Assembly (NCBI GenBank): GCA_023935145.1
Contig: CM043702.1
Span: 108,534,088 to 108,598,087 of the forward strand
DNA length: 64,000 nucleotides
Direction of reading: 5' to 3'
DNA from: Bretschneidera sinensis
Lineage: Eukaryota; Streptophyta; Magnoliopsida; Brassicales; Akaniaceae
Within the stretch, counting starts at the first letter, position 1. Each line of letters begins with the position of its first letter. Both the position numbers and the translations under genes were made by a program. Below the pieces are notes generated by a model that saw only the letters and a program-made list of their open reading frames with translations, searched no databases and was not told the origin of the DNA. This document shows, piece after piece, positions 44,894 through 55,889 of this stretch.

Positions 44894-45461
44894 CTGTTCA
44901 CAGAAAACACTCCAGCTGACTGTTAGAAATCCAACATGATAATTGATCATATGATGAATGGTACTAAAAAGTGTATAAATAGGGATTGACGACACAAGCA
45001 AACAACTCTCTGAAACCTTGAGATTGACAACAAAAGATCAAACCAAATAAACATTTCCATTTGCTAGATTAAGCAGAAACACAATCAGTTTAACATGCCC
45101 CGTACTCTAATATAGTTGACTCATGGGGTAAAAACACATGGATCATGAAACAAATTTCAAAGAGTTCTTTTTTATCTTATCAGTGATTAGTCTGATCTTA
45201 CCGCCTGTTAACGTAATTAATCATCATAAGATCAATGTTGGAAAATTGACAAATTCAAATGATGTGGGTAAGGAATTGGGTAGAACCACCCAAGAATATT
45301 CCATGTAAACATTTTACAAGAGACCAAACAATCATCGGCATCCCAATTTCCCAAAAACATAAAATTTCCAGAATCCAGCACAAGATCCAAGCTATACCCA
45401 TCACATCAATTATCAATCGAAACTCATAAAAATTAAAAAGCCCCAAAAAAATCTCACTCAC
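44894..45461 (-). other. Metacaspase intron
   Basis: A 568-bp AT-rich intron with GTGAGT at its 5' end (45461-45456) and TGTGAACAG at its 3' end (44902-44894). It joins ..LIT-D to DDFREFVDKVP in the correct frame. Both splice sites look functional. Confidence 0.9.
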
Positions 45462-45796
45462 CAGTGATGAGATTCATATCGCAAGGGACGATGCACTCAT
45501 CGTAGCCAGTGTCATCATCTTCTCCAGTCTCAGCAGGGAGTCTGGTCCCATGCCCACTGTAGTGGACGAAGAGAAGATCCCCTGCCTCTGCTGATCTGAC
45601 GAGATTAGACAGTGCCTTGCGGATGTTCTTCCCGGTTGGCTGAACATAAGAATCGTCAGTGTCGATGAGCACAGTGATGTCTTCCTCAGAGAAGCCATAT
45701 CGATCGACAAGGCATTTGTGCATTCTCTTCACGTCGTTTATGCATCCTCTCAGCTCCGCTTTGGTTCCTGGGTAATTGCAACGCTTTCTTTGCCAT
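45462..45796 (-). pseudogene. Metacaspase exon 1
   Basis: The expected start is at 45796-45794: ATGGCAAAGAAAGCG encodes MAKKA, as usual. The next codons, normally about four residues (VLIG or similar) before CNYPGTK, are missing, leaving one extra T, so MAKKA and CNYPG are out of frame. An upstream in-frame ATG at 45885 would read through to CNYPG with a 34-residue unrelated N terminus. The remainder, through [34 protein letters not shown], is intact. The exon ends in a phase-1 donor G/GTGAGT (plus-strand 45456-45461). Confidence 0.88.
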
Positions 45797-46671
45797 TTTC
45801 TCTTAATTACTTCTTGATTGATTCGATAATTATATATTTCTTCTGATTTTGTCTTGAAAGCACACTGCCCTCTCTGTGAAAACAAATCGCTGTTGATTTG
45901 ATATTTTAGGGTAGGATTGGCTTGCTTTTATTTTTTATAAAATGGGGATCAATGAAAGTTTCTTTTATTTTTTTTCCTTTTTCTTCTCTTCTGCTTTTTT
46001 GTTCTTTTTCTTTTCTGTCGACAAATTAATCAATTATTACTACCACTCAATCTCTACTCCGTTGTTCCTTAATAACACATTTGTTTGCTCTTTTAAGAGC
46101 ATATATCGGCATATTCACATTCACATGTTTATTATGTGGATTATATTTCGTTGTGTAAAGTTTTACTGTACTTGATTGGGGAAAAACTGAACTAAAAATC
46201 GGAAGAGAGAGATTTTATGATTTAATTTGTTTATGAAGAAGAGTACAAAAATAAATTTTATATTGAATTTATGTTTCCCATATTTTTAGTTCTTTTTTAA
46301 ATTGGATGTGCTATATAATTTGTCTACTTTTTTTAAATGGGATGCAAAAATCAATAACTTTATAAATATATTTTTAATCTATTTTTTGTCACATGTAAAT
46401 TTTGTAAAACTCATATGTACTTAATTTTAACTTAAGTATTTTGGATAAAATAATTTTTATATTAAATTTTGTGTAAATAAAAAATTGACTAGAAATTTGG
46501 GAGGAGAGTAATATATAAGTCCATCGTCAAAGAAGAAATGAGGTGGGTGGCTAGGTGTCATTGGTTGCAAACCGGTAGTAAGTGAATCTTATTACCAAAT
46601 TGAAAGACCCTATCAGGAAAACCTGACACCTTATGCAAGTACAAAAAGGCATAGGGTGCATTTAGTATTTG
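45797..46671 (-). other. Metacaspase upstream region
   Basis: About 875 bp with no recognisable gene. Immediately upstream (45797-45960) is leader-like sequence; the plus strand has a long T/C-rich run (45963-46017). No convincing TATA box was chosen. The segment 46200-46500 is AT-rich and featureless. Confidence 0.4.
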
Positions 46672-47275
46672 TTGATGTCAAAAATCTGTCAATGGTTAAT
46701 ATGATCATTGAGTCGAATCTGCACACGAGCTAAGGAAAGGGATCAGAAGGTCACCGGAGGATAACGGGTGGATCCTCCGATACCTAAGTAAGCCTTGGGG
46801 TTTTTTTTAGAGTAAATGGAAAGAATGTGACTCTGAAATTTGGAAAGTGGTGACTGAATACTTTGTGACTGTGTGGATTCTTTATATAGTTAGCTAGGGA
46901 AGCTTCCAGAAATCTTATTGGGCGTTGACAAATCATTCTCATCATTTTATGGGTAAGGACGTGATCCTTAAAAATCGGTAAAGATAGTTACGTGTGGAAT
47001 CTTGGCAGCTGCACCATAACAATATTGCAGGGAAGTTACCATCGGACCCCTATCAGGTGTCGATTCTAGGCTGCCTGATCTGTATGATCGTTTATATGTC
47101 TTCTTTGTCCATAAGGGTCGACCCGTGTCATTATATCTAGTGCTAGAATTAGGGCTTCTCCACCTCCTTGTTCTAAAGATGAGGTGGATGTGGTGGGGGA
47201 CTGAGTGCAATTGACTATTTTACCAACTAGACAGAGGTTGAACCACTCACTAGTATAACCAACCACCAAGTACAG
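46672..47275 (+). repeat. Tat/Ogre-like LTR, decayed
   Basis: TGTTGATGTCAAAAATCTGTC at 46672 is the usual start of Tat/Ogre-group LTRs. A TATA-like TTCTTTATATAGTTAGC is near 46878. The right edge is not clear: no primer site follows, and integrase coding starts near 47276, so the internal region was deleted from inside the LTR or just after it. Confidence 0.6.
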
Positions 47276-47990
47276 GGCTTCATTTGGAAATCAATAGTGT
47301 GTCAATTCATCATACCTCGGATTCTTGTCACCGATAATGACAAACAATTTGACAGTACCCGGTTCAAAGGCTTTTATGATGAACTCCACATCAAGCACTG
47401 TTTCTCCTCAGTGGATTATCCCCAGGCCAATAAACAGGCTGACGTAACCAATAGGACTCTCCCGCAGAGCATCAAGAAAAGGCTGGATGATGCTAACAAA
47501 CAATGGATCAATCACTTGCCAAATGTCCTCTGGGCTTATCGAACCACAACAAGGACTCCTACTGGAGAAACTTCTTTCATAGGCTAAGAACCTGTCATCC
47601 TCCTCAAAGTTGGGATGCCCCCATTGCGGATACATAGTTTCAATGAAGCTGACAATGAAGAAGCACTCAGAATGATCGTCGACCTAATCGATGAAGCTCG
47701 AGATGAAGCCTAGATCAAACTTGCCACCTACCACCAAAGGGTCTCTAAATATTACAACTCCTGAGTTCGAGGAAAAACCTTCAAGATACATGATTTGGAA
47801 CTCCAAAAATAATCAAGTATCTCATCCTCGAGAAACTAGAAAGCTCCTCCCAAACTAGGAAGGCCCATACCGCATTCGCAGAATTTGCCGAGTTGGAACG
47901 TTTGAACTTGAAGATTTGAATGGCAAGCCTATACCACGGACTTAGAACGCCAAAAATCTCCTCAAATTCTATCATTAATGCACCTTCAGA
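47276..47990 (+). pseudogene. Tat/Ogre-like integrase, C-terminal two thirds
   Basis: The reading FIWKSIVCQFIIPRILVTDNDKQFD holds the second catalytic Asp in VTDND, followed by the PQANKQADVTNRTL segment, where the family has Glu (QVEVTNRTL); here it is Asp. WINHLPNVLWAYRTTTRTPTGE and DEARDEA, then a damaged KYYNS and VRGKTFKIHDLEL, follow. Stops after FIG (47585), at 47710 and beyond break it. The N-terminal zinc domain and first Asp are missing, removed by the deletion joining it to the LTR. Confidence 0.85.
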
Positions 47991-48366
47991 TTCTTCTTAG
48001 ATTTCTTTTACCAAGTCTCGTTCGATTAGCCAAAATCACTTATGTAATCGCCACCTTATCTATGAAAGAATAAAGCATTCACAAAATTTTTACTTCAAAT
48101 CTCTAAGTACGTGTTGAAATAAAGGTCCAAGGCCTTTCCCCTCGGATTTTCCTATCAAAATTAATGAAGCAACAAGGCAAGTAAATAAGAAAGTGGAAAC
48201 CAATCCTCTTCATTAATAAAAAAAAGGGGGAGTTTTTACTATCAAAAGAAACACTACCAACCTCAAAGTATATAAGGAGTAAAATAAAAATACAAGGCTC
48301 TATACGTCGACCTCATCCCCCACCGCATCCACCTCCTCATCAGAACCAGGAGGCTGAGTCTCCAGA
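47991..48366 (+). other. Tat-like element 3' trailer
   Basis: No gene. A purine-rich AAAAAAAAGGGGGAG near 48219-48233 resembles a polypurine tract but no TG-starting LTR follows it. CCACCTCCTCATCAGAACC near 48327 resembles the antisense acidic ORF region often downstream of Tat integrases. The region ends where the G6 LTR starts. Confidence 0.45.
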
Positions 48367-49671
48367 TGAGAGTTATAAAATGAATCTTAATAGTATTTAG
48401 TTGTTAGCATTTTAGGATTGATTTAGGGCTGAATTACACATTTATGCCTTAATAATTCTAAAGTGTCATTCTTGGTTCATTGATTTATTTCAGCATTTTA
48501 GGTATTTTGGGTTTAAAAGAAATGGAAAAGCTAACACTGCTTAAAGCACGAAGATTCTATGCATATCGTAGTGAAGGAATGGTTTCAGAAGGACAAAATG
48601 AAGAGAAACCCATTTCTAGGGTTCCATGTTGCGGCGAGCCAAGGTTTGAGTCGCGGGCACCAAAACCATCAGCTTCTGAGCTAGAGGCTAGACTCAAGGC
48701 TGTGCGCTGCGGCCTGGACCAGTGTGCGCTGCTGCCTCCAGAGCCTCTAAAAAGCCAAGATCCAGGGTGGCGCCATGGCGAGGAAAGGCTGAGCTGCGGT
48801 GTGAGGGCGATCCCCTGTTTCTGTTTCACGACTTTATTAGGGCTTTAATGACATTTTTTAACCCGAACATACCCTTGAACCTTTTGGGGTATTAATAGAA
48901 CACTTAGGTTTGGTTGAAAAGGAGGCTTGAATTAGGAGAGCTACCATATTCTTCTCCATTTTAGGTGATCAAGCATGAGCCTAATGTCCAACTAATCTCC
49001 AAGCAAAGCAAAAAAATGAATTCCTAGGTGTAGTTGTTCTTATTTCTCTTCTTGATTCAGTTGTATAGATTCATTGTTAAACATTATTTATGATTTACTC
49101 TTTGATTAAGTAAGAATGAGATGATTTACTCTTAATCCGGTGATTGCATCTTTCTCCTCCATATAAGTCTAGTCAAGCTCTTCTTATGTCAAGTTGTTAG
49201 ATGTGATTGATTTCGGTAGATTCATCTTATAGGTTTGTCCATTACTGTGGTATTGTTATTGAAATATACTGTCGTTTCTTGATAATCTATAAGATAGGTC
49301 ATGTGTGCTTGAGTCAAAATTAAAGAGTAATTTGTAGCAATTACATTAGGATGTTTATGTGCTTTGATTGAATATTTACTGATTGCTTGTTTGGGATGTG
49401 AAACCAGCAATTGAGATAAAACTATTGAGGCAAGATAGGGATAAGGCAACAAACTTAGGAAGGATTCCTGGAACCTTGTTATTTCTTTATTGAATCCTTC
49501 GTCATATTTTCACAACTCTCTCATATAATTTCATTCGTAAAACAAAGATTCACACATTTGAATTTCATCGTTTCGTGTTAAGGTTTACACTTTCTCTTGT
49601 AGTACGCTTTTCCTCGTGGGATCGACACCTCATCTATACACAATAATCATGTGTTAATTTGAGTGTAATAA
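48367..49671 (+). repeat. Athila-like G6 5' LTR
   Basis: LTR of about 1305 bp beginning TGAGAGTTATAAAATG and ending near GAGTGTAATAA, followed by a primer-site-like sequence. Its body shows ordinary Athila-type text (CTTTCTCTTGTAGTACGC and TCGTGGGATCGACACC near the end). The 123-codon frame at 48480-48848 and its antisense are GC-rich chance openings in the LTR. The start is inferred; no second G6 LTR was seen for comparison. Confidence 0.72.
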
Positions 49672-49672
49672 A

Positions 49673-49694
49673 TTTTGGCGTCGTCGTCGAGGAA
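49673..49694 (+). promoter_or_regulatory. G6 primer binding site (tRNA-Asp type)
   Basis: TTTTGGCGTCGTCGTCGAGG at the LTR edge resembles the Athila primer site TTGGCGCCGTTGCCGGGG with several changes. Confidence 0.75.
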
Positions 49695-49820
49695 ATACGC
49701 TTAAGTACAAAGAAGATTGTCAACTTTGAGACAAGACAATAATATTTTTCTTTGCTCTTTGTTTTGATTTTCTAATTTTTTTTTCTGTTTTATCCAATTC
49801 CCCTCTAATTCCTTTGGTGT

Positions 49821-51399
49821 ATGCTTAGACTTAGAGATTCGCGAGGTAGATTCATTAAAAGACCCGAATTAGAGTTACCCTCTGCTTCCATGTCTGTTTG
49901 TGAAACCTCGCCTAGATCAAACCGTAGTGCACACCTAAACGAGAATTTAGAGGATTTTGTTAACATGGCTGACAATCACAATGAAAATGTTGCTAGGACA
50001 CATAAGGACTACTTGCATCCTAGTCGAACGACTACACCATCTTGTATCATGTTTCCCCCTAATGACCAACAACCTGAGTTTAAGCCGGGCATGATTTAAT
50101 TGCTACCAACCTTCCATGGGTTTGAGAATGAGAGCCCCTATGTCCATATTAGGGAATTTGAGGAAGTTGTAGCAACCTTTCAATGTAGGGCTGATATGGT
50201 AGACACCGTCAAACTTAGGTTTTTCCCCTTTTCACTTAAGGAAAAGGCCAAGGTTTGGTTGTACTCGTTAAGGCCTAGGTCTATAGGTAGTTGGGATGAG
50301 ATGACTCAAGCTTTCTTCCAAAAGCATTTCCCAAGCCATAAGACCAATAACCTCAAGAGACGAATCTCAAACTTTGCACAAAAGGAGAGTGAAACCTTAT
50401 ATCAAGTTTGGGAACGTTTCAAAGACCTTTTGAATTCTTGTCCACACCATGGGTATGAGAATTGGCGGGTAGTTAGTTATTTCTATGATGGACTTCTAAG
50501 TAGAGAAAGGCAATTCATAAAAATGATGTGTAATGGAGATTTTCTTCAGAAAGATCCCGACCAAGCCATAGATTTTCTAGATGACCTATCGGAAAAAGCC
50601 CACACTTGGACAGGACTGAATGCCATGGAAAGTACTAGGAGAAATCAAACCATTGGAATTTATCAACTTAAGGAAGATGATAGCCTTAAAGCCTGTTTAG
50701 AGGTCCTAACTAAGGAAATTGAAGTTTTAAAAACCAAGGATGCTAGAGCCCCCGAACCAATTGCTAGGATAGAGTCCCATGAACCTTGTTTTATGTGTAA
50801 TAGGGTAGATCATGTACCTAAGGATTGTCAGGCCTATTTTGAGATGAAGGGATAGTGTAATGCTTTGCCTATACCCTTTAGGAAACCATACTCACCCTAC
50901 TCTAACACCTACAATCCCGGTTGGAAGAATCACCCTAATTTTAGTTGGAGATTCGATCTATAACCTCCTGCCCACTCTAGTACCCACTGGAAACCGAAAG
51001 CAACTTCATCTAATGCACCACAACAATCCTTAACTTTGGAAGATGCTTTTAAGTCATTTTTGCAGGTACATGCCAAGAGTGTTGAAGAGCAAGGCAAGAT
51101 AAATCAACAGTTGCTAGAGGAGCAACAAGGGATTAAAGAGGAACAAAAGGTGATAAAGAGTCAATTCACCAAGTTGACTAGTTTCTTGACTAGTCAATAG
51201 CAAGGTCATTTTCCTTCGCAGCCACAAACTAATCCAAGGGGACAACATATGGTGCAAACCTCCGATCGTAACAATCAAAATGTTAAAGAGGTTAGTGCTA
51301 TGATTACTCGCAGTGGTAAGAAAATTAATGGGCTCACTCTACCATCAAACTTGATTCCTAACACCGTGACCAACAAGGATGAAGGCCCCAAGGAACAAG
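49821..51399 (+). pseudogene. G6 gag
   Basis: Starts MLRLRDSRGRFIKRPELELP. A TAA at 50097 (in FKPGMI*LLPTFHG, probably an old Gln codon) splits it; then LLPTFHGFENESPYVHIREFEE, FPFSLKEKAKVWLYSLRP, a TQAFFQKHFPSHKTNNLKRRI core, and a zinc knuckle CFMCNRVDHVPKDCQ (50790-50832), intact. More stops at 50853, 50959 and 51198. YNPGWKNHPNFSW and RSGKKI are conserved Athila gag words. It ends at EGPKEQ, exactly where a solo LTR is inserted (51400). Confidence 0.9.
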
Positions 51400-53298
51400 T
51401 GATAGACTGTTTATTTCGGTCATCAACAAACCCTGCAGAAGATTGTAGTAAAGTGATTAGTAGGGTATCGTTATTGGCCGAGGATTGCGGGTACTCTATA
51501 CTAAAGAGTCATAAAAATAAAAAATGATTTGATTGGTTTAATTAGCAGTTTATAAACAAATATAAATCTACATCTATTAACATTACACAAGATTAGGGGG
51601 TTTTCATGATCTGATTTTTCTTTTTACTAACTTTACTAAGGAAATTAAAGAACAATTATTTACAATTGATCATTTTCTCTCACAATTCAGAAAATCAAGT
51701 TTGTTAAATGACTAATCAAATTGTTTCAATGTAGACAACGAATTCGTGCCTCAATCACATATCAGAATTGAATCAAAGTGCAAGCCTAAAGAGATCATGC
51801 ACTTTATAAATTCCTTCTTAGATAATCACTAAGCTTAGGAAAAGTCCATCAGCTAGTTATTTTGTTTAAGCAATCAAGTTAATACTCAGCGCATCCATAC
51901 AATTACTTAAACAAATCATTAAGATCAAAAGCAATTATGATTTAATAACATGTTCCTTATTCCTATGAAAAAGTCCATGGATAAAGAACATGCAATTTCC
52001 AGAACATTGGCTATTGTTCATAGCTTTTACCACTTTAAATCGTACTCCAGATCAATTAGGTGATCGAAAGTGCGATTATGGCTTCAATGATTTGCAATAT
52101 CAAAGTTTTCAATATAACAGAACTGAAAATTCAACATATGTAATGAATTAATATGTCTACATATCATGAACAATTCAAAAACATTAAAGAATAAATCTGA
52201 AAATTAACCAACTCATTGAATTAATAATAATCTCTAACATAAGAATCCAATGCTGAAACAATTAAAAAGAATAGCTGTAAGGGGTACACTTCTTGAACAC
52301 ACTCAAGGAAGCTTGAGATGTTAATGGTGATGAACCTCACGGCTATGATGATAGATGAAGGAGAACACATTTTGGAAAAGTCCTAATGTGCTCACAATTG
52401 GAGATAGAATGGTGGAGTGTTTCAGCCTTTTGCTTCTTGAATTTTGAGTAGAGATGGTTCCAAGAGAAAAGACGATATCTTTCAGCTTACAAACACCCTA
52501 TTTATAGAGCTTAGAGCAACCCTCTAAGCTTAGGAAAAGCAAGAAAACAATGCTAAAAACAAGCCATGAAACATGCAAGGAAACAATCCCTAAAACATGC
52601 AAGGAAACAATCCCTAAAACATGCAAAGAATCAAGGAATGGCCAAAAGTAAGAAAAAGGAATACAATCCCGAAATTTCAGGAGGACCCAACTAGTAGAAT
52701 TCAAACGGTCATATCTTCTTTCACACATCTCCAAATGAGCTGAAACTTGTTGGGCTGGAAAGAAGATGTCTTGAACTTCAATTTGGACCTAAGAAACTCT
52801 CAAAAATGATATTGTTTGGGCCTGTTATGATGGGCCAAAATCCAGTAGGCTGTTGCATCCGAATCTTCCTCCACTTTGGGCTTGGACCTTGCACCTTGCT
52901 TAGTTGACAAGAGATTATGTGATTTTTTGTTGGGCAAGCCCATGTTAGGTTGGACATACCCATGTCACTAATGAACTCCAATATTCTCTTGTGTTTTGAC
53001 ACATCATCCAAATAATTCCAAGGTGGAACCCTACAAAGAAATCAGAAAATAATAGATAAGGAAAATTTCGATAATTAGAAAAGTTTCTTAGAATGATAAC
53101 ACTATTTTTTTAATCCACTTAGATTTCCTAAAGTAACTAGAAAAACTCATTTTAGCACCTTATTTTACCATTCCCACGTTCACAAGCTTTCTAAATACTA
53201 AGAAAAGAAACTAAGCTCAAAATAACAAAGTTAAGAGAATTACAAAGCCAAATAGGGTAGGAAAGGCATTAAAAATGTAACACAAAGTGTTCCTATCA
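51400..53298 (-). repeat. Solo LTR of the G8 family in G6, part of inverted arm A
   Basis: A 1899-bp LTR on the minus strand, flanked by perfect ACAAG duplications (51395-51399 and 53299-53303). It is the reverse complement of the G8 5' LTR (58210-60090), with scattered differences and one extra 24-bp unit. No internal region is present. Confidence 0.92.
52569..52624. repeat. 24-bp tandem unit, two copies in arm A versus one in arm B
   Basis: The unit GGAAACAATCCCTAAAACAT plus GCAA is present twice here and only once in the G8 LTR near 58890-58920. It distinguishes the two LTR copies. Confidence 0.85.
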
Positions 53299-53303
53299 AC
53301 AAG

Positions 53304-54242
53304 ATTCCCATAGTGATTCTTTACCGGTACCTTTCCCTCAAGCACTTTTTAAACCTAAGGAGAGAAATTCAACATTAAAAGGTGAGATTCTTGAACAACT
53401 TCAGCATGTTAAAATTAAACCTCCCTTTTCTTCATGTCATAAAACAGGTTCCCAACTATGCTAAATTCATTAAGGATCTATACACACTCAAGAGGAGGCA
53501 CAATGTGAAGAAGATGACATTCTTAACGGAGTAAGCAAGTGCGGTAATTGATAGCAAGACACCACCCAAGTATAAAGATCCGGGCTGTCCAACGGTGGCT
53601 TACCAAATTGGAAACAAAGATTGTGGCCAAGCATTGCTAGATTTGGGGGCTAATGTGAACCTCATGCCATACTCCATTTACTTGCAACTCGGCCTAGGCG
53701 AGATCAAACCCACTTCCATGGTACTTCAACTAGCGGATCGATCGGTAAGAAAACCAAGAGGATTGTGGAAGATGTTTTATTGCAAATTGACAAATTCTAT
53801 TATCCTGTTGACTTTTTGGATTTAGATACCGTTTCTATTGTGAATACGGAGTCAAAAATTCCTTTGATACTTGGAAGACCATTCCTTGCCACCATCGATG
53901 CCCTCATTAATTGTAGGAATGACCTAATGACATTATCATTTGGAAATATGACTCTAGAGGTGAATGTTTTTCGAGTCTCAAGGCAGCCACATGAAAAGGA
54001 TGAGTGTTTCGACACTTACATGATTGATGAGCTTATTTTGGAGGATGAGTACATTAAAGATAATTCTAACTCTTTGGAATTCCTTCTTAATAATTTTTAT
54101 TTTGATGATTCTTCCATTTATCCCCATGCCATTAATGTTGCTGATGTTTTTGATAAGTCGCAGGGATTTATGAAGAAATCATGGAAACCATGCTTTGAGG
54201 AGTTGCCTAAAGAGAGGGAGGCAGCCAAACCTTCTTCCGATT
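53304..54242 (+). pseudogene. G6 protease region (arm A)
   Basis: Continues G6 gag after the solo LTR: QVPNYAKFIKDLYTLKRRHNVKKM, a TAA in LTE*ASAVI (53531), then CGQALLDLGANVNLMPYSIYLQLGLGEIKP, with the D-L-G active site. A one-base deletion in RKPRG-(I)VEDVL near 53762 shifts the frame. After it come SKIPLILGRPFLATIDALINC and the acidic linker to RT (DELILEDEYIKDNSNSLEF). It stops at 54242 in ..SSD and the sequence becomes an LTR, so RT is not attached. Arm B carries the same stop and the same frameshift. Confidence 0.9.
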
Positions 54243-54972
54243 GAAGCCCTAGTAATGCATTTCCATATTTATATTCATTGATAAAATCTTTGCCAATAGC
54301 TTTTATTATGTTACTTAACTTGATTAATGCCTGTGCTTATTTAAATTCCTCATATGTATTGGTAAGGCCAACGTATGCATGTGGTATGGATAGGTTAGTT
54401 AGATCAATTTGGATGACCGAGTCCTGGGTCTAACATTAGTAACAAGGGATATCTTATCCGGATACCTGGGTTAATCAACATAGGAAACCGGGAGTAGATA
54501 CCATGCCCTAGGTCTCATGTGGTTGTCGATTTCCATAGTACTTATGTTTTCTTAAGGAACAACTCAAGCAGATACCATGCTGAATCCCTTAAGGAAGAAA
54601 AGAGTTAGAGTAGATACCATGCCTAACTCATTGCTTAGGGAAATCAATAGCTTAAAGAGTAGATACCATGCCCTTAGGTTGGCAACCAGTAGGTATACAT
54701 GATAAAGCTAGTGCACTGATACCTTATACAATTGGGAAAGTATGACTAGTGGTGGATATCAAAGCCCTATGTCTTTATTATTATCAAATCACACACAACA
54801 ATTATTTTATTTCTTTTTACTTAAAGAAACTAATTCTAAAAACCGAACTTTACCAATCCCTGTGGAGATGACCTTGCTTTCGCACACTATACTACACTGT
54901 TGACCTTGTGCACTTGCAAGTAAAACTAGTACGATTATTCGCTTATTTATTTAGGTAAATAATCACTCAACA
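54243..54972 (+). repeat. Truncated Athila-type LTR, first copy
   Basis: 730 bp starting at TTGAAGCCCTAGT, about 560 bp into an LTR of the G5-like kind, and ending ACTCAACA. It carries GAGTAGATACCATG-type phrases shared with the solo LTR at 31562-32843. Its first part is missing: the breakpoint with arm A falls at a shared CGA. Confidence 0.85.
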
Positions 54973-55889
54973 GACACCATGAAGACCCTATAAATAGACC
55001 TGTAAAAGCACATGACACACACCTTTTGTTCTAGATTCGAAGTAGAGAGCTTAGGAGAAGAATTGATGACTCGTCTCCCGAGTTTTCTTCGGTTTTAGTT
55101 TTCTGTTTTTATTTCATTATGTGTATTTAGTTTTCTTATGTGTAACTAAACTCCTATAGGGCTCGATTGAAGCCCTAGTTATGCTTTACGACATATTCAT
55201 TCATTGATATCTTTGCTATAGCCTTGTTAGAATATTTAACTTGATTAATACCTGTTTTTATTTACATTCCTCATATGTATGTGCCTAATCAACGTATGCA
55301 TGTGGTATGGATAGGTTAGTCGATCAATTTGGATGACTGAGTCCTGGGTTCGACATTAGTAACAAGGGATATCCACACCAGATTTTCGGGTTAATCAACA
55401 TGGGAAACCGGGAGTGGACCAAGCCCTAGGTCCCGTGTGGTTGCCGATCTCCACAGCCCTCATGCTCTCTTAAGAAACAACTTAGTATACACCCATGCTG
55501 AATCTCTTTAGAGAGAAAAGAGTTAGAGTATACGGCATGCCTAACTCATTGTATAGGGAGGTCAATAGCCTAAGGTGTGGGCCAAGCCCTTAGGTTGGCA
55601 ACCATTAAATATTCATGATAAGGCTAGAGCACTGAAACCTTAGTTAGTGGGAAAGCATAATCAGTGGTGGATATCGTGGCCCTATGATCTCATTATTGTT
55701 ATTTACTCACAATCAAATTACTATTTCTTTTTTTTTTAACTTGAAGAAACTAATTCTAGAACAAAATTCACCAATCCCTGTGGAAATGATCTCGCACTTG
55801 CACACTATGCTACCACAGACCTTGTGCACTTGCAAGTAAAACTAGAACGGTTATTTGCATATTTATTTAAGTAAATAACCGTCCCAACA
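54973..55889 (+). repeat. Truncated Athila-type LTR, second copy, in RNase H
   Basis: 917 bp starting GACACCATGAAGACC, about 355 bp into the LTR, with a TATA box CCCTATAAATAGACC at 54987-55001, and ending CGTCCCAACA at 55889. The right end abuts a minus-strand RNase H reading frame cleanly (HSYLIGSPI), the expected edge of an insertion. The left part is missing. It is closer to the G5 LTRs than the first copy. Confidence 0.85.

Larger units (their letters stand above)
43988..45796 (-). pseudogene. Type II metacaspase, broken by frameshifts
   Basis: Type II metacaspases are Ca2+-dependent cysteine proteases of plants that cut after Arg/Lys. Exon 1 (45462-45796) encodes [27 protein letters not shown] and the catalytic-His box VHYSGHGTR; exon 2 (43988-44893) encodes the catalytic-Cys box IVSDSCHSGG, the linker, and a p10-like C terminus ending DAAFVC. 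Both catalytic residues and the ends match family members (AtMC4-like, from memory). Two lesions break it: about 11 nt are missing just after the start codon, and an insertion plus frame slip with a stop lies in the linker (44590-44780). Retroelements flank it on both sides. It may be a decayed duplicate of an intact gene elsewhere. Confidence 0.9.
51400..54242 (+). repeat. Inverted repeat arm A (pairs with 57268-60090)
   Basis: 2843 bp consisting of the solo LTR plus the G6 protease segment. Its reverse complement matches 57268-60090 at nearly every position I compared, including target duplication, shared stop and shared frameshift. The outer boundary is the LTR edge (51400/60090); the inner boundary is CTTCTTCCGA (54242) versus TCGGAAGAGG (57268). 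Confidence 0.92.

Noticed and set aside
43988..45796. Metacaspase as an intact gene
   Set aside because: The start codon and the CNYPG frame do not agree, and a stop plus frame slip break the linker. An altered gene model is possible but not supported here.
48480..48848. 122-codon frame as a host gene
   Set aside because: It lies inside the G6 LTR, overlaps an equally long antisense frame, and has no domain resemblance; GC-rich composition keeps stops away by chance.
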